From Rhodocyclus gracilis (GTDB taxonomy: Bacteria; Pseudomonadota; Gammaproteobacteria; Burkholderiales; Rhodocyclaceae), in the NCBI RefSeq assembly GCF_009617575.1, contig NZ_WIXJ01000005.1, positions 1 through 64,000 on the forward strand: DNA of 64,000 nucleotides. Direction: 5' to 3'. How positions within the stretch are numbered: the stretch's first letter is position 1; each line of letters starts with the position of its first letter. The position numbers and the translations under genes were made by a program. The notes beneath the pieces were generated by a model. The model made no database searches and was not told the DNA's origin. It saw only the letters and a program-made list of their open reading frames with translations. Positions 57,394 to 64,000 of this stretch are shown here, in pieces.

Positions 57394-57515
57394 GGTGATG
57401 AGTCGTGGGTAAAAGACGGAAGGTTCAGGAACGCACGACTGGCGAGAAGCAACCGGGCCGGCGTGCTGGAAAGGGCGCGCCGTGGCGGGAAGGCGGCGGG
57501 CGTCGTGCGGGGGAT

Positions 57516-58253
57516 TCAGAGATGCGCCGTGCGGCCACCATCGACGTTGATGACCTGCCCGGTGACGTAGGGCGCGTCGCACAGCAGGAAGCGGACGGCG
57601 CGGGCAATATCGACCGGGCCGCCTTCGCGTTTCAGGAGCGTGTGGGCGACGATGCGCTGCCGTTCGTCGTCGCTGAAAGCGTCGTCGCCCGGCCACATAA
57701 TCGGCCCGGGCGCGACGGCATTTACGCGGACCTGCGGCGCGAGTTCGATGGCCAGCGCGCGCGTCAGCCCGAGGAGGCCAGCCTTGGCGGCACAATAAAG
57801 CGGATAGCCGGCGAGCGGCCGTTCAGCGTGAATATCGGTGATATTGACGATCGCGCCGCCCGCTGCGCGCAGATAAGGCGCCGCCGCCTGCGTCAGGAAG
57901 AGCGGCGCTTTCAGGTTGCTGCCGATGAGGTCCGACCACGCCGCTTCGTCGATCTGGCCGACAGGCGTCGGGAAGAAGCTGGAGGCGTTGTTGACCAGAG
58001 CGTCGAGGCGTCCGAAGCAGGCATGGGCGTCGTGGGCGAGCTTCGGCAGCTGGGCCATGTCGAGCAGGTCGGCGTGGATGGCGCTGGCCGAGGCCGGGCG
58101 CTGCGCGTTGAGGGCGGCGACGAGCGCTGCCGCGTCTGCACTGGCGCTGCGGTAGTGCACAACGATGCGCGCGCCACTGGCGTGCAGCTCGCGCGCAATG
58201 GCACGGCCAACCCGCTTCGCTGCGCCGGTCACCAACACGACCTTGTCGTTCAC
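57516..58253 (-). CDS. SDR-family pteridine-reductase-like oxidoreductase (FolM-like)
   Basis: GTG 58253 after GGGAGAG gives 245 residues. The NAD(P) motif [18 protein letters not shown] carries the TGAAKRxG variant of pteridine reductases; NNAS, the catalytic Tyr-Lys in YCAAKAG and the C-terminal [16 protein letters not shown] follow. FolM-type enzymes reduce dihydropteridines. It is divergent from the MidA-like gene. Confidence 0.85.
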   Translation of the reverse strand: MNDKVVLVTGAAKRVGRAIARELHASGARIVVHYRSASADAAALVAALNAQRPASASAIHADLLDMAQLPKLAHDAHACFGRLDALVNNASSFFPTPVGQIDEAAWSDLIGSNLKAPLFLTQAAAPYLRAAGGAIVNITDIHAERPLAGYPLYCAAKAGLLGLTRALAIELAPQVRVNAVAPGPIMWPGDDAFSDDERQRIVAHTLLKREGGPVDIARAVRFLLCDAPYVTGQVINVDGGRTAHL

Positions 58254-58437
58254 CTGTACTCTCCCGCTGCGCCCAAGGAACTGGATTTTAACGGATTTTC
58301 GCCAGTGCCGCCGCCTTGCGGCAGCGTCGCGTCCCGGCGTCGTCAATGGCATCGTCCACACGCCTTGCGTGCGAGTAGACTTGCCGGCGGCGTGGCGGGG
58401 CAGCCGTCGCGCCGTGTGTTTGCCGTTGAGGGGAATC

Positions 58438-59649
58438 ATGAAGCCAGTCTCACGCGCCGGCAGCGAAGCGCCGCGCCCGAACGACGTCGCGCCGCCTGCC
58501 GGCGATACTGACGCGCAGAGCCCGCACGGGGAGGCGCGTCTGGCGGCGCATATCGCCGCCGAGATCGACAAGGCGGGAGGCTGGATCAGCTTCTCGCGTT
58601 ACATGGAACTGGCGCTCTATGCGCCAGGGATGGGTTACTACGCGGCGGACGACCGGCAGTTTGGCGCGGCCGGCGACTTCGTCACTGCGCCTGAACTGGG
58701 CGGTGGCTTCGCGGCGGCCTTGGCTGTGCAGGTCGCCGAATTGATGGCGCACAGCGCGTCGAGTGTCATCGAGGCAGGGGCCGGCTCCGGACGCCTTGCC
58801 GCCGATATGCTGCGCGAACTGGAGCGCCTTGGCGCCTTGCCGACGCGTTACGCGATTCTCGACCTCTCGGCGAGCTTGCGTGCGCGGCAGCGCGCCACCC
58901 TCGCCGCTACAGTGCCGCATCTGCTTGATCGAGTGTGCTGGCTCGACCATCTGCCGGCGACGTTTGACGGCGTCGTGCTTGGCAATGAGGTGCTCGATGC
59001 GATGCCGGTATCGCTCGTCGATTGGTGCGAGGACGGAATCTACGAGCGCGGCGTCGTGCGTGCGGGTGATTGCCTTGCCTTCGAGGCGCGTCCGGCGAGT
59101 TCGCCGCTGCGCGAACGCGCCGAGGCGTTGCAGGCGGAATGCGCCATCGCGGCACCCTATACCTCGGAAATCGCCCTCGCCGCGCCGGCCTGGGTGGCGA
59201 CCTGGGGCGACATCCTGGGGCGAGGTGCACTGCTTCTCATCGACTACGGCTTTGCGCAGGGCGAGTTCTACCACCCCCAGCGCAACGGCGGCACGCTGAT
59301 GTGCCATCGCCGCCATCGCGCCAGCGATACGCCGTTGGAGGTGCCGGGCCGGCAGGACATCACGGCGCACGTCGATTTCACGGCGATTGCCGAATCTGCT
59401 TCGGCCGCTGGCTTGTCGCTGCTCGGCTACACGACGCAGGCGTCGTTCCTGCTCAATTGCGGGCTGACCGAGTGGCTGGCGCAGGCGCAAGCCAGCGATC
59501 CGGCCGCGTGGCCGAAGCTGGCGGGCGCTGCCCAGCAACTGCTCTCGCCGGCGGAAATGGGCGAGTTGTTCAAGGTGATCGCTCTGGGGCGCGGCTTGGC
59601 CGGGCCTTTACGCGGCTTCCGGCAGAATGACCGGGCGGCAAGGCTATGA
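58438..59649 (+). CDS. MidA/NDUFAF7-like SAM-dependent methyltransferase
   Basis: ATG 58438 after GAGGGG gives 403 residues. The N-terminal signature is ISFSRYMELALYAPGMGYYA, with SAM motif VIEAGAGSGRLAADML, GNEVLDAMPVSLV and LLLIDYGFAQGEFYHPQRNGGTLMC. This is the family of mitochondrial MidA/NDUFAF7, an arginine methyltransferase for complex I assembly. The bacterial target is unknown. It overlaps the PilJ-domain gene by 4 nt (ATGA). Confidence 0.87.
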   Translation: MKPVSRAGSEAPRPNDVAPPAGDTDAQSPHGEARLAAHIAAEIDKAGGWISFSRYMELALYAPGMGYYAADDRQFGAAGDFVTAPELGGGFAAALAVQVAELMAHSASSVIEAGAGSGRLAADMLRELERLGALPTRYAILDLSASLRARQRATLAATVPHLLDRVCWLDHLPATFDGVVLGNEVLDAMPVSLVDWCEDGIYERGVVRAGDCLAFEARPASSPLRERAEALQAECAIAAPYTSEIALAAPAWVATWGDILGRGALLLIDYGFAQGEFYHPQRNGGTLMCHRRHRASDTPLEVPGRQDITAHVDFTAIAESASAAGLSLLGYTTQASFLLNCGLTEWLAQAQASDPAAWPKLAGAAQQLLSPAEMGELFKVIALGRGLAGPLRGFRQNDRAARL

Positions 59650-60623
59650 GCGATCATCGCTGTACCTCAACAGCGGGCGTCCGCCGTCGTATTAAAGGGC
59701 GTCGCGCGAAGGATGCTTGCCAGGAACCCTTGCCGGACCGGCGCAGGCGCTGCATGGGCCGCGTCGTCCTGACGATGTTGGCGCTCGGAACGGCGACCCT
59801 TGGCGTGCATTCAGCCGCAGCGGCGCAGCTCGCGCCGGCGTCTGCTGCCTACGGGGCGGGCTCGCCGGCGGCTGTCTCGGCGAGCCTGCGTGCCGAGAGC
59901 GAAGGAGGAATCGATCTTTTTTGCGCCGGACGCTTGCGTTTGCAGGCACAACGCGTTGCCAAGCTCTATTTGCAGATCGGCCTCGGTATTAACGCCGAAC
60001 CCGCGCGCCGGCAGCTGGCGCAGGCGATCCGGCAAAGCGATACCGACCTTGCCGAACTGCTGCGCCGCCTGCGCGATCCAGTGGCGCAGAAGACGCTGAC
60101 GCGTGTCGACAGCCAGTGGTCGGAACTGAAGGCGGCGCTGGCGCTGCCGTGGAGTCCGGCGGCCATTCAGCGGATCAACGCGCTCGCTGAAACGCAGTCG
60201 ATCACGGCAGGCCGTCTGGCGCTGGAGATCGAGGAAGGCGTCGACGCTCCCGTCGCGCGCCTGCTCGACCTGACGCTGCGGCAGAGCATGCTGGCGCAAC
60301 GTCTGGCGCGGATTTATCTCTTTGCCCTGACCGGCGATAACTCGCGCGGCCGGCGCGTCGATGCGGAGCAGACGCGCAAGGAATTCACGGCGGCCTTCGA
60401 GGAATTGACGAGCGCGCACGAAAACACCGAGCCGACGCGCGAGGCGCTCGATCTCGTCAAGGTGCAGTGGGTGTTCTTCGATCAGGCGGTCAGCGACATG
60501 GCGCGTGGCGAGCGCTCGAACCCCGTTCACGTGGCGACGACCAGCGAACGCATTCTCGAGTCGCTGAACGAGGTGGCGACGCAGTTCGCCGCCTCCGCCC
60601 GCGCGCCGGCGCGGCGCGAGTAG
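59646..60623 (+). CDS. PilJ-type sensor-domain protein without kinase or signalling domain
   Basis: The 325 residues contain two helical repeats of the PilJ/type-IV-pili-MCP N-terminal domain kind: AGRLRLQAQRVAKLYLQIGLG (about 93-113) and LRQSMLAQRLARIYLFAL (about 212-230). A hydrophobic stretch MGRVVLTMLALGTATLGVHSAAA (about 37-59) could be a signal anchor, with a start possibly later than the ATG at 59646. There is no HAMP, MCP or kinase domain, so it is a sensor domain alone. It is coupled to the MidA-like gene. Confidence 0.7.
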   Translation: MSDHRCTSTAGVRRRIKGRRAKDACQEPLPDRRRRCMGRVVLTMLALGTATLGVHSAAAAQLAPASAAYGAGSPAAVSASLRAESEGGIDLFCAGRLRLQAQRVAKLYLQIGLGINAEPARRQLAQAIRQSDTDLAELLRRLRDPVAQKTLTRVDSQWSELKAALALPWSPAAIQRINALAETQSITAGRLALEIEEGVDAPVARLLDLTLRQSMLAQRLARIYLFALTGDNSRGRRVDAEQTRKEFTAAFEELTSAHENTEPTREALDLVKVQWVFFDQAVSDMARGERSNPVHVATTSERILESLNEVATQFAASARAPARRE

Positions 60624-60638
60624 CGGCCGTCGCCTCGC

Positions 60639-60863
60639 CTACTCCTGACTGGAATAGACGCGTTCGAGAAAACCGTCGGCGTCGAACGCTGGCTCGTGCG
60701 GGGTTTCGGGCGCAGGGATGGCGTGCAACGCCGGCTCTTCGCGCGGCACGGACGTCCAGCCGGCGTCGAGAATCTCGTCGCTGTAATGGACGCCCAGGGC
60801 ATCGCGGAGTTGCTCGTCGGTATCCTGCGTACAGTTGCCGTTCAAGTCGATGATGAGCGCCAT
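60639..60863 (-). CDS. Hypothetical small protein, 74 aa
   Basis: ATG 60863 follows GAAGGATTCACC. The protein MALIIDLNGNCTQDTDEQLRDALGVHYSDEIL... ends FDADGFLERVYSSQE. It is acidic, without membrane segment or recognisable domain. It converges with the PilJ-domain gene at a 15-nt gap. Confidence 0.5.
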   Translation of the reverse strand: MALIIDLNGNCTQDTDEQLRDALGVHYSDEILDAGWTSVPREEPALHAIPAPETPHEPAFDADGFLERVYSSQE

Positions 60864-61095
60864 GGTGAATCCTTCGAAAGCACGTTGACGAAGCGAACGC
60901 CGGCTCCTCGCGGCGGCGTGTTCCCCCACTAACGACCGAAACGCCGTCAGGTTGATACGCCGTGAATCTTTGCGCGCCGCCGTGTTCCAACACCGGCTCC
61001 GCGCGTTGTTGCGAAGCGTCGTCGCTTGCCGCTCACTGGCTCTTGCACCATGGCGCCGTTAGCCGATAATGCGACGAACACCCAAGGAGTATTTT

Positions 61096-61287
61096 ATGGA
61101 CATCTCGAGCATCGGCAGCGTTCCCGCTGCGGCGGCGCAAGCGTCAACCGGCGATGCCGTGGCGCTTTCGGTGTTGCGCAAGTCGATGGATGTGCAGGCG
61201 CAGACGGCAGCACAGCTGATCTCCGCCCTGCCCCAGCCGACAAACAATCCCCCCAATCTCGGCAACAAGGTCGACGCTTTCGCCTGA
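61096..61287 (+). CDS. YjfB-like small protein (putative motility family)
   Basis: The 63-residue protein starts MDISSIGSVPAAAAQASTG behind AAGGAG and contains ALSVLRKSMDVQAQTAAQLISALP and the ending NPPNLGNKVDAFA, the pattern of YjfB-like proteins. The function is unknown; a link to motility is by family name only. It is monocistronic, divergent from the small hypothetical gene. Confidence 0.8.
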   Translation: MDISSIGSVPAAAAQASTGDAVALSVLRKSMDVQAQTAAQLISALPQPTNNPPNLGNKVDAFA

Positions 61288-61349
61288 GCACCTGAGCATT
61301 GCATCGCCGCGGGCGCCATCGCGCCGTACGGTGTGGTGGCGTATGCGGG

Positions 61350-62186
61350 TCAGGCGGGGAGCGGGTTTTCCTGCGCGGGCAGCACGCGGGTGGCGATGAG
61401 CCAATCGCACAGGCTGCGCGCTACTTCTTCCCAGTCGCGCTCCAGCATCAGGCCGTGGCCCAAGGCGCTAAATATCGTCAGCGGCGCCGCGTAGTGTTCG
61501 GCCGTCTGGCGGACGAGAAATTCCGGAATCAGGGCGTCGGCGCCAGCGCCCATTACCAGGGTCGGTGCGTCCTTCATCCGCCAGCGTTGCGGCAGGTTGA
61601 AGAACGACATATCCCACATGGCGCGCACTGACTCACTCTGCATCCGGCGGTAATAACGCGTCAGCGTTTCGGGCGCGATCTCCTGCGCGAACAACGCCTG
61701 CCGCAGTGCCTCCGGCGCCACGTGTGCGCCGCCGATGAGCCGGTTGAGTTCGGACATCAGACCCGGCTGACGGAAGAGCAAGGACATCTGCGCGGCGGCC
61801 AGTCCTTGCGGAGGGACGGACGCCATCAGCACAAGAGCCGCCAGCGGATGACGCTCGAGGTATTTTTGCGCGACGAAGCCGCCCATCGAGTGGCCGACCA
61901 GCACAGGCATGCTGCCGAGATCAGCGACGACAGTTTCGAGATCGCTGACGAAATCGTCGATCCCCAGTTGGTCGAGCTGCGCATGCCCGTCGCTTTCACC
62001 ATGTCCGCGCAACGATACGGCGTGCACGGCGTAACCACGCGCGGCGAACCAGGGCAGGAAATGCTCGGCCCAGATCCAGGCGCCGCAAAAGGCGCCGTGG
62101 ACAAAGAGGAGAGGCGGCCCTGCCGGCGCAGCGCCCGTCGGGCTGGCGGAGATGAGCTCCAGTGCGCCGACGCGGCGGTGAATCAC
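61350..62186 (-). CDS. Alpha/beta-hydrolase (MenH/lipase-like)
   Basis: The 278-residue protein has the oxyanion HG in LLFVHGAFCGAWIWAEHFLP, nucleophile elbow VGHSMGGFVAQKYL, and a C-terminal Asp-His region (MGAGADALIPEF and ALGHGLMLERDWEEVA). The substrate is unknown; ester or thioester hydrolysis is likely. Its ATG overlaps the cca stop by 4 nt, so it is coupled to cca. Confidence 0.85.
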   Translation of the reverse strand: MIHRRVGALELISASPTGAAPAGPPLLFVHGAFCGAWIWAEHFLPWFAARGYAVHAVSLRGHGESDGHAQLDQLGIDDFVSDLETVVADLGSMPVLVGHSMGGFVAQKYLERHPLAALVLMASVPPQGLAAAQMSLLFRQPGLMSELNRLIGGAHVAPEALRQALFAQEIAPETLTRYYRRMQSESVRAMWDMSFFNLPQRWRMKDAPTLVMGAGADALIPEFLVRQTAEHYAAPLTIFSALGHGLMLERDWEEVARSLCDWLIATRVLPAQENPLPA

Positions 62187-63421
62187 GCGCTATCCAGCGC
62201 CAGGCGCACGGCCTGCGCGCGCGCCTCGTGCAGATGCTGGCGAATGGTGGCTGGATCGGCGCAAGCGCGCACCACAGCCGCAGCATCGACCGCGCCGACG
62301 GCGCTCAGCGCTCGCTGCAGCAGTGCGCGGGGCGCATAGGGCGCGTCGGCAAAACCCGTGCGGCCGCGATGGTCGCAGGCGCAGACATCGAGCAGCAGGG
62401 CGAAGCGTTGCGGGCGGCGCAGAGCGTCGCAGCGTTCCAGCAAGGAGGTCAGGGCCGCCGGCGATAGCTCACCCGCACGGTGAATTTCACCGTGGTGGCG
62501 CGTCGCCAGCAGCGCGAGTTCGCGGCACTCGGCGGGCGGCTTGAGGCGTTCGCACAGCGTGGTCAGCGGCGCCTCGCCGCGCTGCTCGTGTTCCGGATGA
62601 TTGGGCAGATCTGCGCTCGCCGTCAGTCCTTTGCCGAGATCGTGCAGCAAGGCGGCAAAGCGCCCGGCGAGCGGCAGGTTGTCGCGCGCCGCCTGGTCGA
62701 GGACGAGCAGGCTGTGTTCGCCGGTATCGATTTCCGGATGAACGTCGGCGCGCTGTGGCACGCCAAACAGGTGATCCATTTCCGGCAGGAGACGCACCAG
62801 CGCGCCGCATTCGCGCAGGACGCGAAAGAAGCGCGAGGGCGTTGCTTCCATGAGCGCGCGCGCCAGCTCCTGCCAGACCCGTTCGGCGACGAGGTGATCG
62901 ACTTCGCCCGCCTGCGTCATTTCGCGCATCACTTGCAGCGTTTCGGGCGCGATAGTGAAGTCGGCGGGCGGGCGCGAGAAACGCGCGGCAAAGCGGGCAA
63001 TGCGCAGAATGCGCACCGGGTCTTCGCTGAACGCCGGGCCAACGTGGCGCAGACGCCGGGCCGCCAGATCGGCGCGGCCATCGAAGGGGTCGATCAGCTC
63101 TCCGTCGGCGGCGCGGGCCATCGCGTTGATGGTGAGATCGCGGCGCGCCAGGTCTTCGTCGAGGGTGACATCGGGGGCGGCATAGAAGGTGAAGCCGGCG
63201 TAGCCGTGCCCACTCTTGCGCTCGGTGCGGGCAAGCGCGTATTCGTCATGCGTCTGCGGGTGCAGAAACACCGGGAAGTCGCGCCCGACCGGGCGAAAGC
63301 CACGTGCCAGCAATTGTTCGGGCGTCGCGCCGACCACCACGTAGTCGCGGTCGACGACGGGCAGACCGAGCAATTCGTCGCGGACGGCGCCGCCAACGAT
63401 GTAAATCTGCCAGTCACTCAT
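62183..63421 (-). CDS. cca: CCA tRNA nucleotidyltransferase with HD domain
   Basis: ATG 63421 gives 412 residues. The nucleotidyltransferase core is YIVGGAVRDELLGLPVVDRDYVVVG, DLARRDLTINAMA, DPFDGRADLAARRLRHVG and EDPVRILRIARFAARF. The C-terminal HD site is ALLHDLGKGLT with HHGEIHRA, as in E. coli Cca. It adds or repairs the 3' CCA of tRNA. The N-terminal frame upstream to 63583 is not part of the protein. It precedes the hydrolase gene on the same strand. Confidence 0.95.
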   Translation of the reverse strand: MSDWQIYIVGGAVRDELLGLPVVDRDYVVVGATPEQLLARGFRPVGRDFPVFLHPQTHDEYALARTERKSGHGYAGFTFYAAPDVTLDEDLARRDLTINAMARAADGELIDPFDGRADLAARRLRHVGPAFSEDPVRILRIARFAARFSRPPADFTIAPETLQVMREMTQAGEVDHLVAERVWQELARALMEATPSRFFRVLRECGALVRLLPEMDHLFGVPQRADVHPEIDTGEHSLLVLDQAARDNLPLAGRFAALLHDLGKGLTASADLPNHPEHEQRGEAPLTTLCERLKPPAECRELALLATRHHGEIHRAGELSPAALTSLLERCDALRRPQRFALLLDVCACDHRGRTGFADAPYAPRALLQRALSAVGAVDAAAVVRACADPATIRQHLHEARAQAVRLALDSA

Positions 63422-63470
63422 CGGCGGAGTCTGCTGGGATGTGCAGGGCGCGATGCTGGCATGGCGTCGC

Positions 63471-64000
63471 CTAGCGGCCTGCGCGCAGGCGCAGATCGTC
63501 GAGACGGCCTTTTGGCGTTTGCGCGGAGAGGTAGCCCGGCGCGACAGCTTCCAGCGGCGTCGGCCGCCAGTCGGGGTAGTCATGCGTTCCGTCGCTAACG
63601 TTGTCGACCTGCATGGAGCGCAGGTTATCCGGCGTCATGGGCGGGTTGGGCAGCCACTTGAGGAGGTTGGCTTGCAGCGCAGCGATGGCGTCCGGCAGTT
63701 CGATGACGGGGCGCGGATGACCGCTGATCTCGCCGGTGTATTCGACCAGCTGGCGCAGCGTATAAATACCGGGACCGGCAAGGTCGTAGCGCTGACCGAT
63801 GGTGTCGTTGCGGTCGAGGCAGTCGCAGAACGCCCAGGCGACGTCGCCCGCGTAAACCGGCTGAAAGCGCGCTCGCGCCCCGGCCAGCGGAAACACCGGC
63901 GCGAGGCGCAGGAACCTGGCGAAGAGCGTGAGGAAGGCGTCGCCCCCACCAAAAATCACCGATGGCCGGAAGGCGGTGACATCGATGCCTTCGGCGGCAA
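63471..64000 (-). CDS. NDUFA9-type NAD(P)-binding protein, C-terminal part (truncated)
   Basis: The frame runs off the window edge with 176 codons visible. It reads AAEGIDVTAFRPSVIFGGGD then FLTLFARFLRLAPVFPLAGARARFQPVYAGDVAWAFCDCLD, YDLAGPGIYTLRQLVEYTGEI and a C-terminal IELPDAIAALQANLLKWLPNPPMTPDNLRSMQVDNV. This fits the complex I NDUFA9 family of atypical SDR epimerase-like proteins. The glycine-rich cofactor motif would be to the right of the window. Confidence 0.85.
   Translation of the reverse strand, partial: AAEGIDVTAFRPSVIFGGGDAFLTLFARFLRLAPVFPLAGARARFQPVYAGDVAWAFCDCLDRNDTIGQRYDLAGPGIYTLRQLVEYTGEISGHPRPVIELPDAIAALQANLLKWLPNPPMTPDNLRSMQVDNVSDGTHDYPDWRPTPLEAVAPGYLSAQTPKGRLDDLRLRAGR

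Overview
The window looks like a GC-rich betaproteobacterial chromosome, most likely Rhodocyclales (Azonexus/Dechloromonas/Azospira-like). The reasons are the block topB-smg-dprA / def-fmt-htpX / rsmB-DUF4390-ntrY-ntrX, the metX-metW pair, DUF1840, a NifA/NafY-type pair and many energy-taxis receptors. This placement rests on gene content and order recalled from those families, not on any search.

Layout. (1) 1-2594 is accessory DNA: the end of an IS3-family element, a GmtX-like gene (gamma-mobile-trio type island), a cargo gene of unknown function with a PD-(D/E)XK-like pattern, and about 700 bp of gene-free DNA with an inverted repeat. (2) 2595-9576: an MHS-type transporter, thiol peroxidase, a chemoreceptor, a pseudouridine synthase, and a peroxide-stress group (DsrE-like protein, OxyR, rubredoxin, Dps). 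(3) 9633-24069: housekeeping core of DNA topoisomerase III, Smg, DprA, peptide deformylase, Fmt, HtpX, a secreted S1/P1 nuclease, a cation efflux protein, RsmB, DUF4390 and the NtrY/NtrX two-component pair. (4) 24195-29968: hemE, a DnaA-box-containing intergenic region, priA, a ROK kinase, carbonic anhydrase and DUF1840. (5) 29937-38333, mostly minus strand: a DUF3369/GGDEF/EAL protein, murB, metH, yebC. (6) 38548-44761: a HerA/YjgR-like ATPase, a CetB/CetA-like split energy-taxis receptor, a LysR regulator and a soluble BdlA-like PAS-PAS receptor. (7) 45090-47588: a NifA/VnfA/AnfA-type sigma-54 activator and a NafY-like cofactor-binding protein. (8) 47978-64000: an EamA exporter, a DUF4405 protein, a SMUG-type glycosylase, small hypotheticals, ampG, metW-metX, an AGXT-type aminotransferase, ttcA, a pteridine-reductase-like SDR, a MidA-like methyltransferase coupled to a PilJ-domain protein, a YjfB-like protein, an alpha/beta hydrolase, cca, and a truncated NDUFA9-type protein at the right edge.

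Genes that work together: OxyR with Tpx, Dps and rubredoxin in oxidative defence; NtrY-NtrX as a signalling pair encoded with rsmB and DUF4390; MetX-MetW-MetH in methionine synthesis; Def-Fmt in N-formyl-methionine metabolism; the CetB/CetA-like pair and the BdlA-like receptor in redox or energy taxis; and the NifA-like activator with NafY in nitrogenase-related regulation.

The signals most worth checking are non-coding. Two parS-like 16-mers (16657-16672, 27651-27666) flank a hemE-priA intergenic region with a cluster of DnaA boxes (25292-25491), and a second DnaA-box cluster lies at 47653-47716. Together these suggest an origin-proximal location and possibly an origin itself. Upstream of the NifA-like gene there is a TGT-N10-ACA site plus a -24/-12-like promoter. 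No tRNA, rRNA or CRISPR array was seen.
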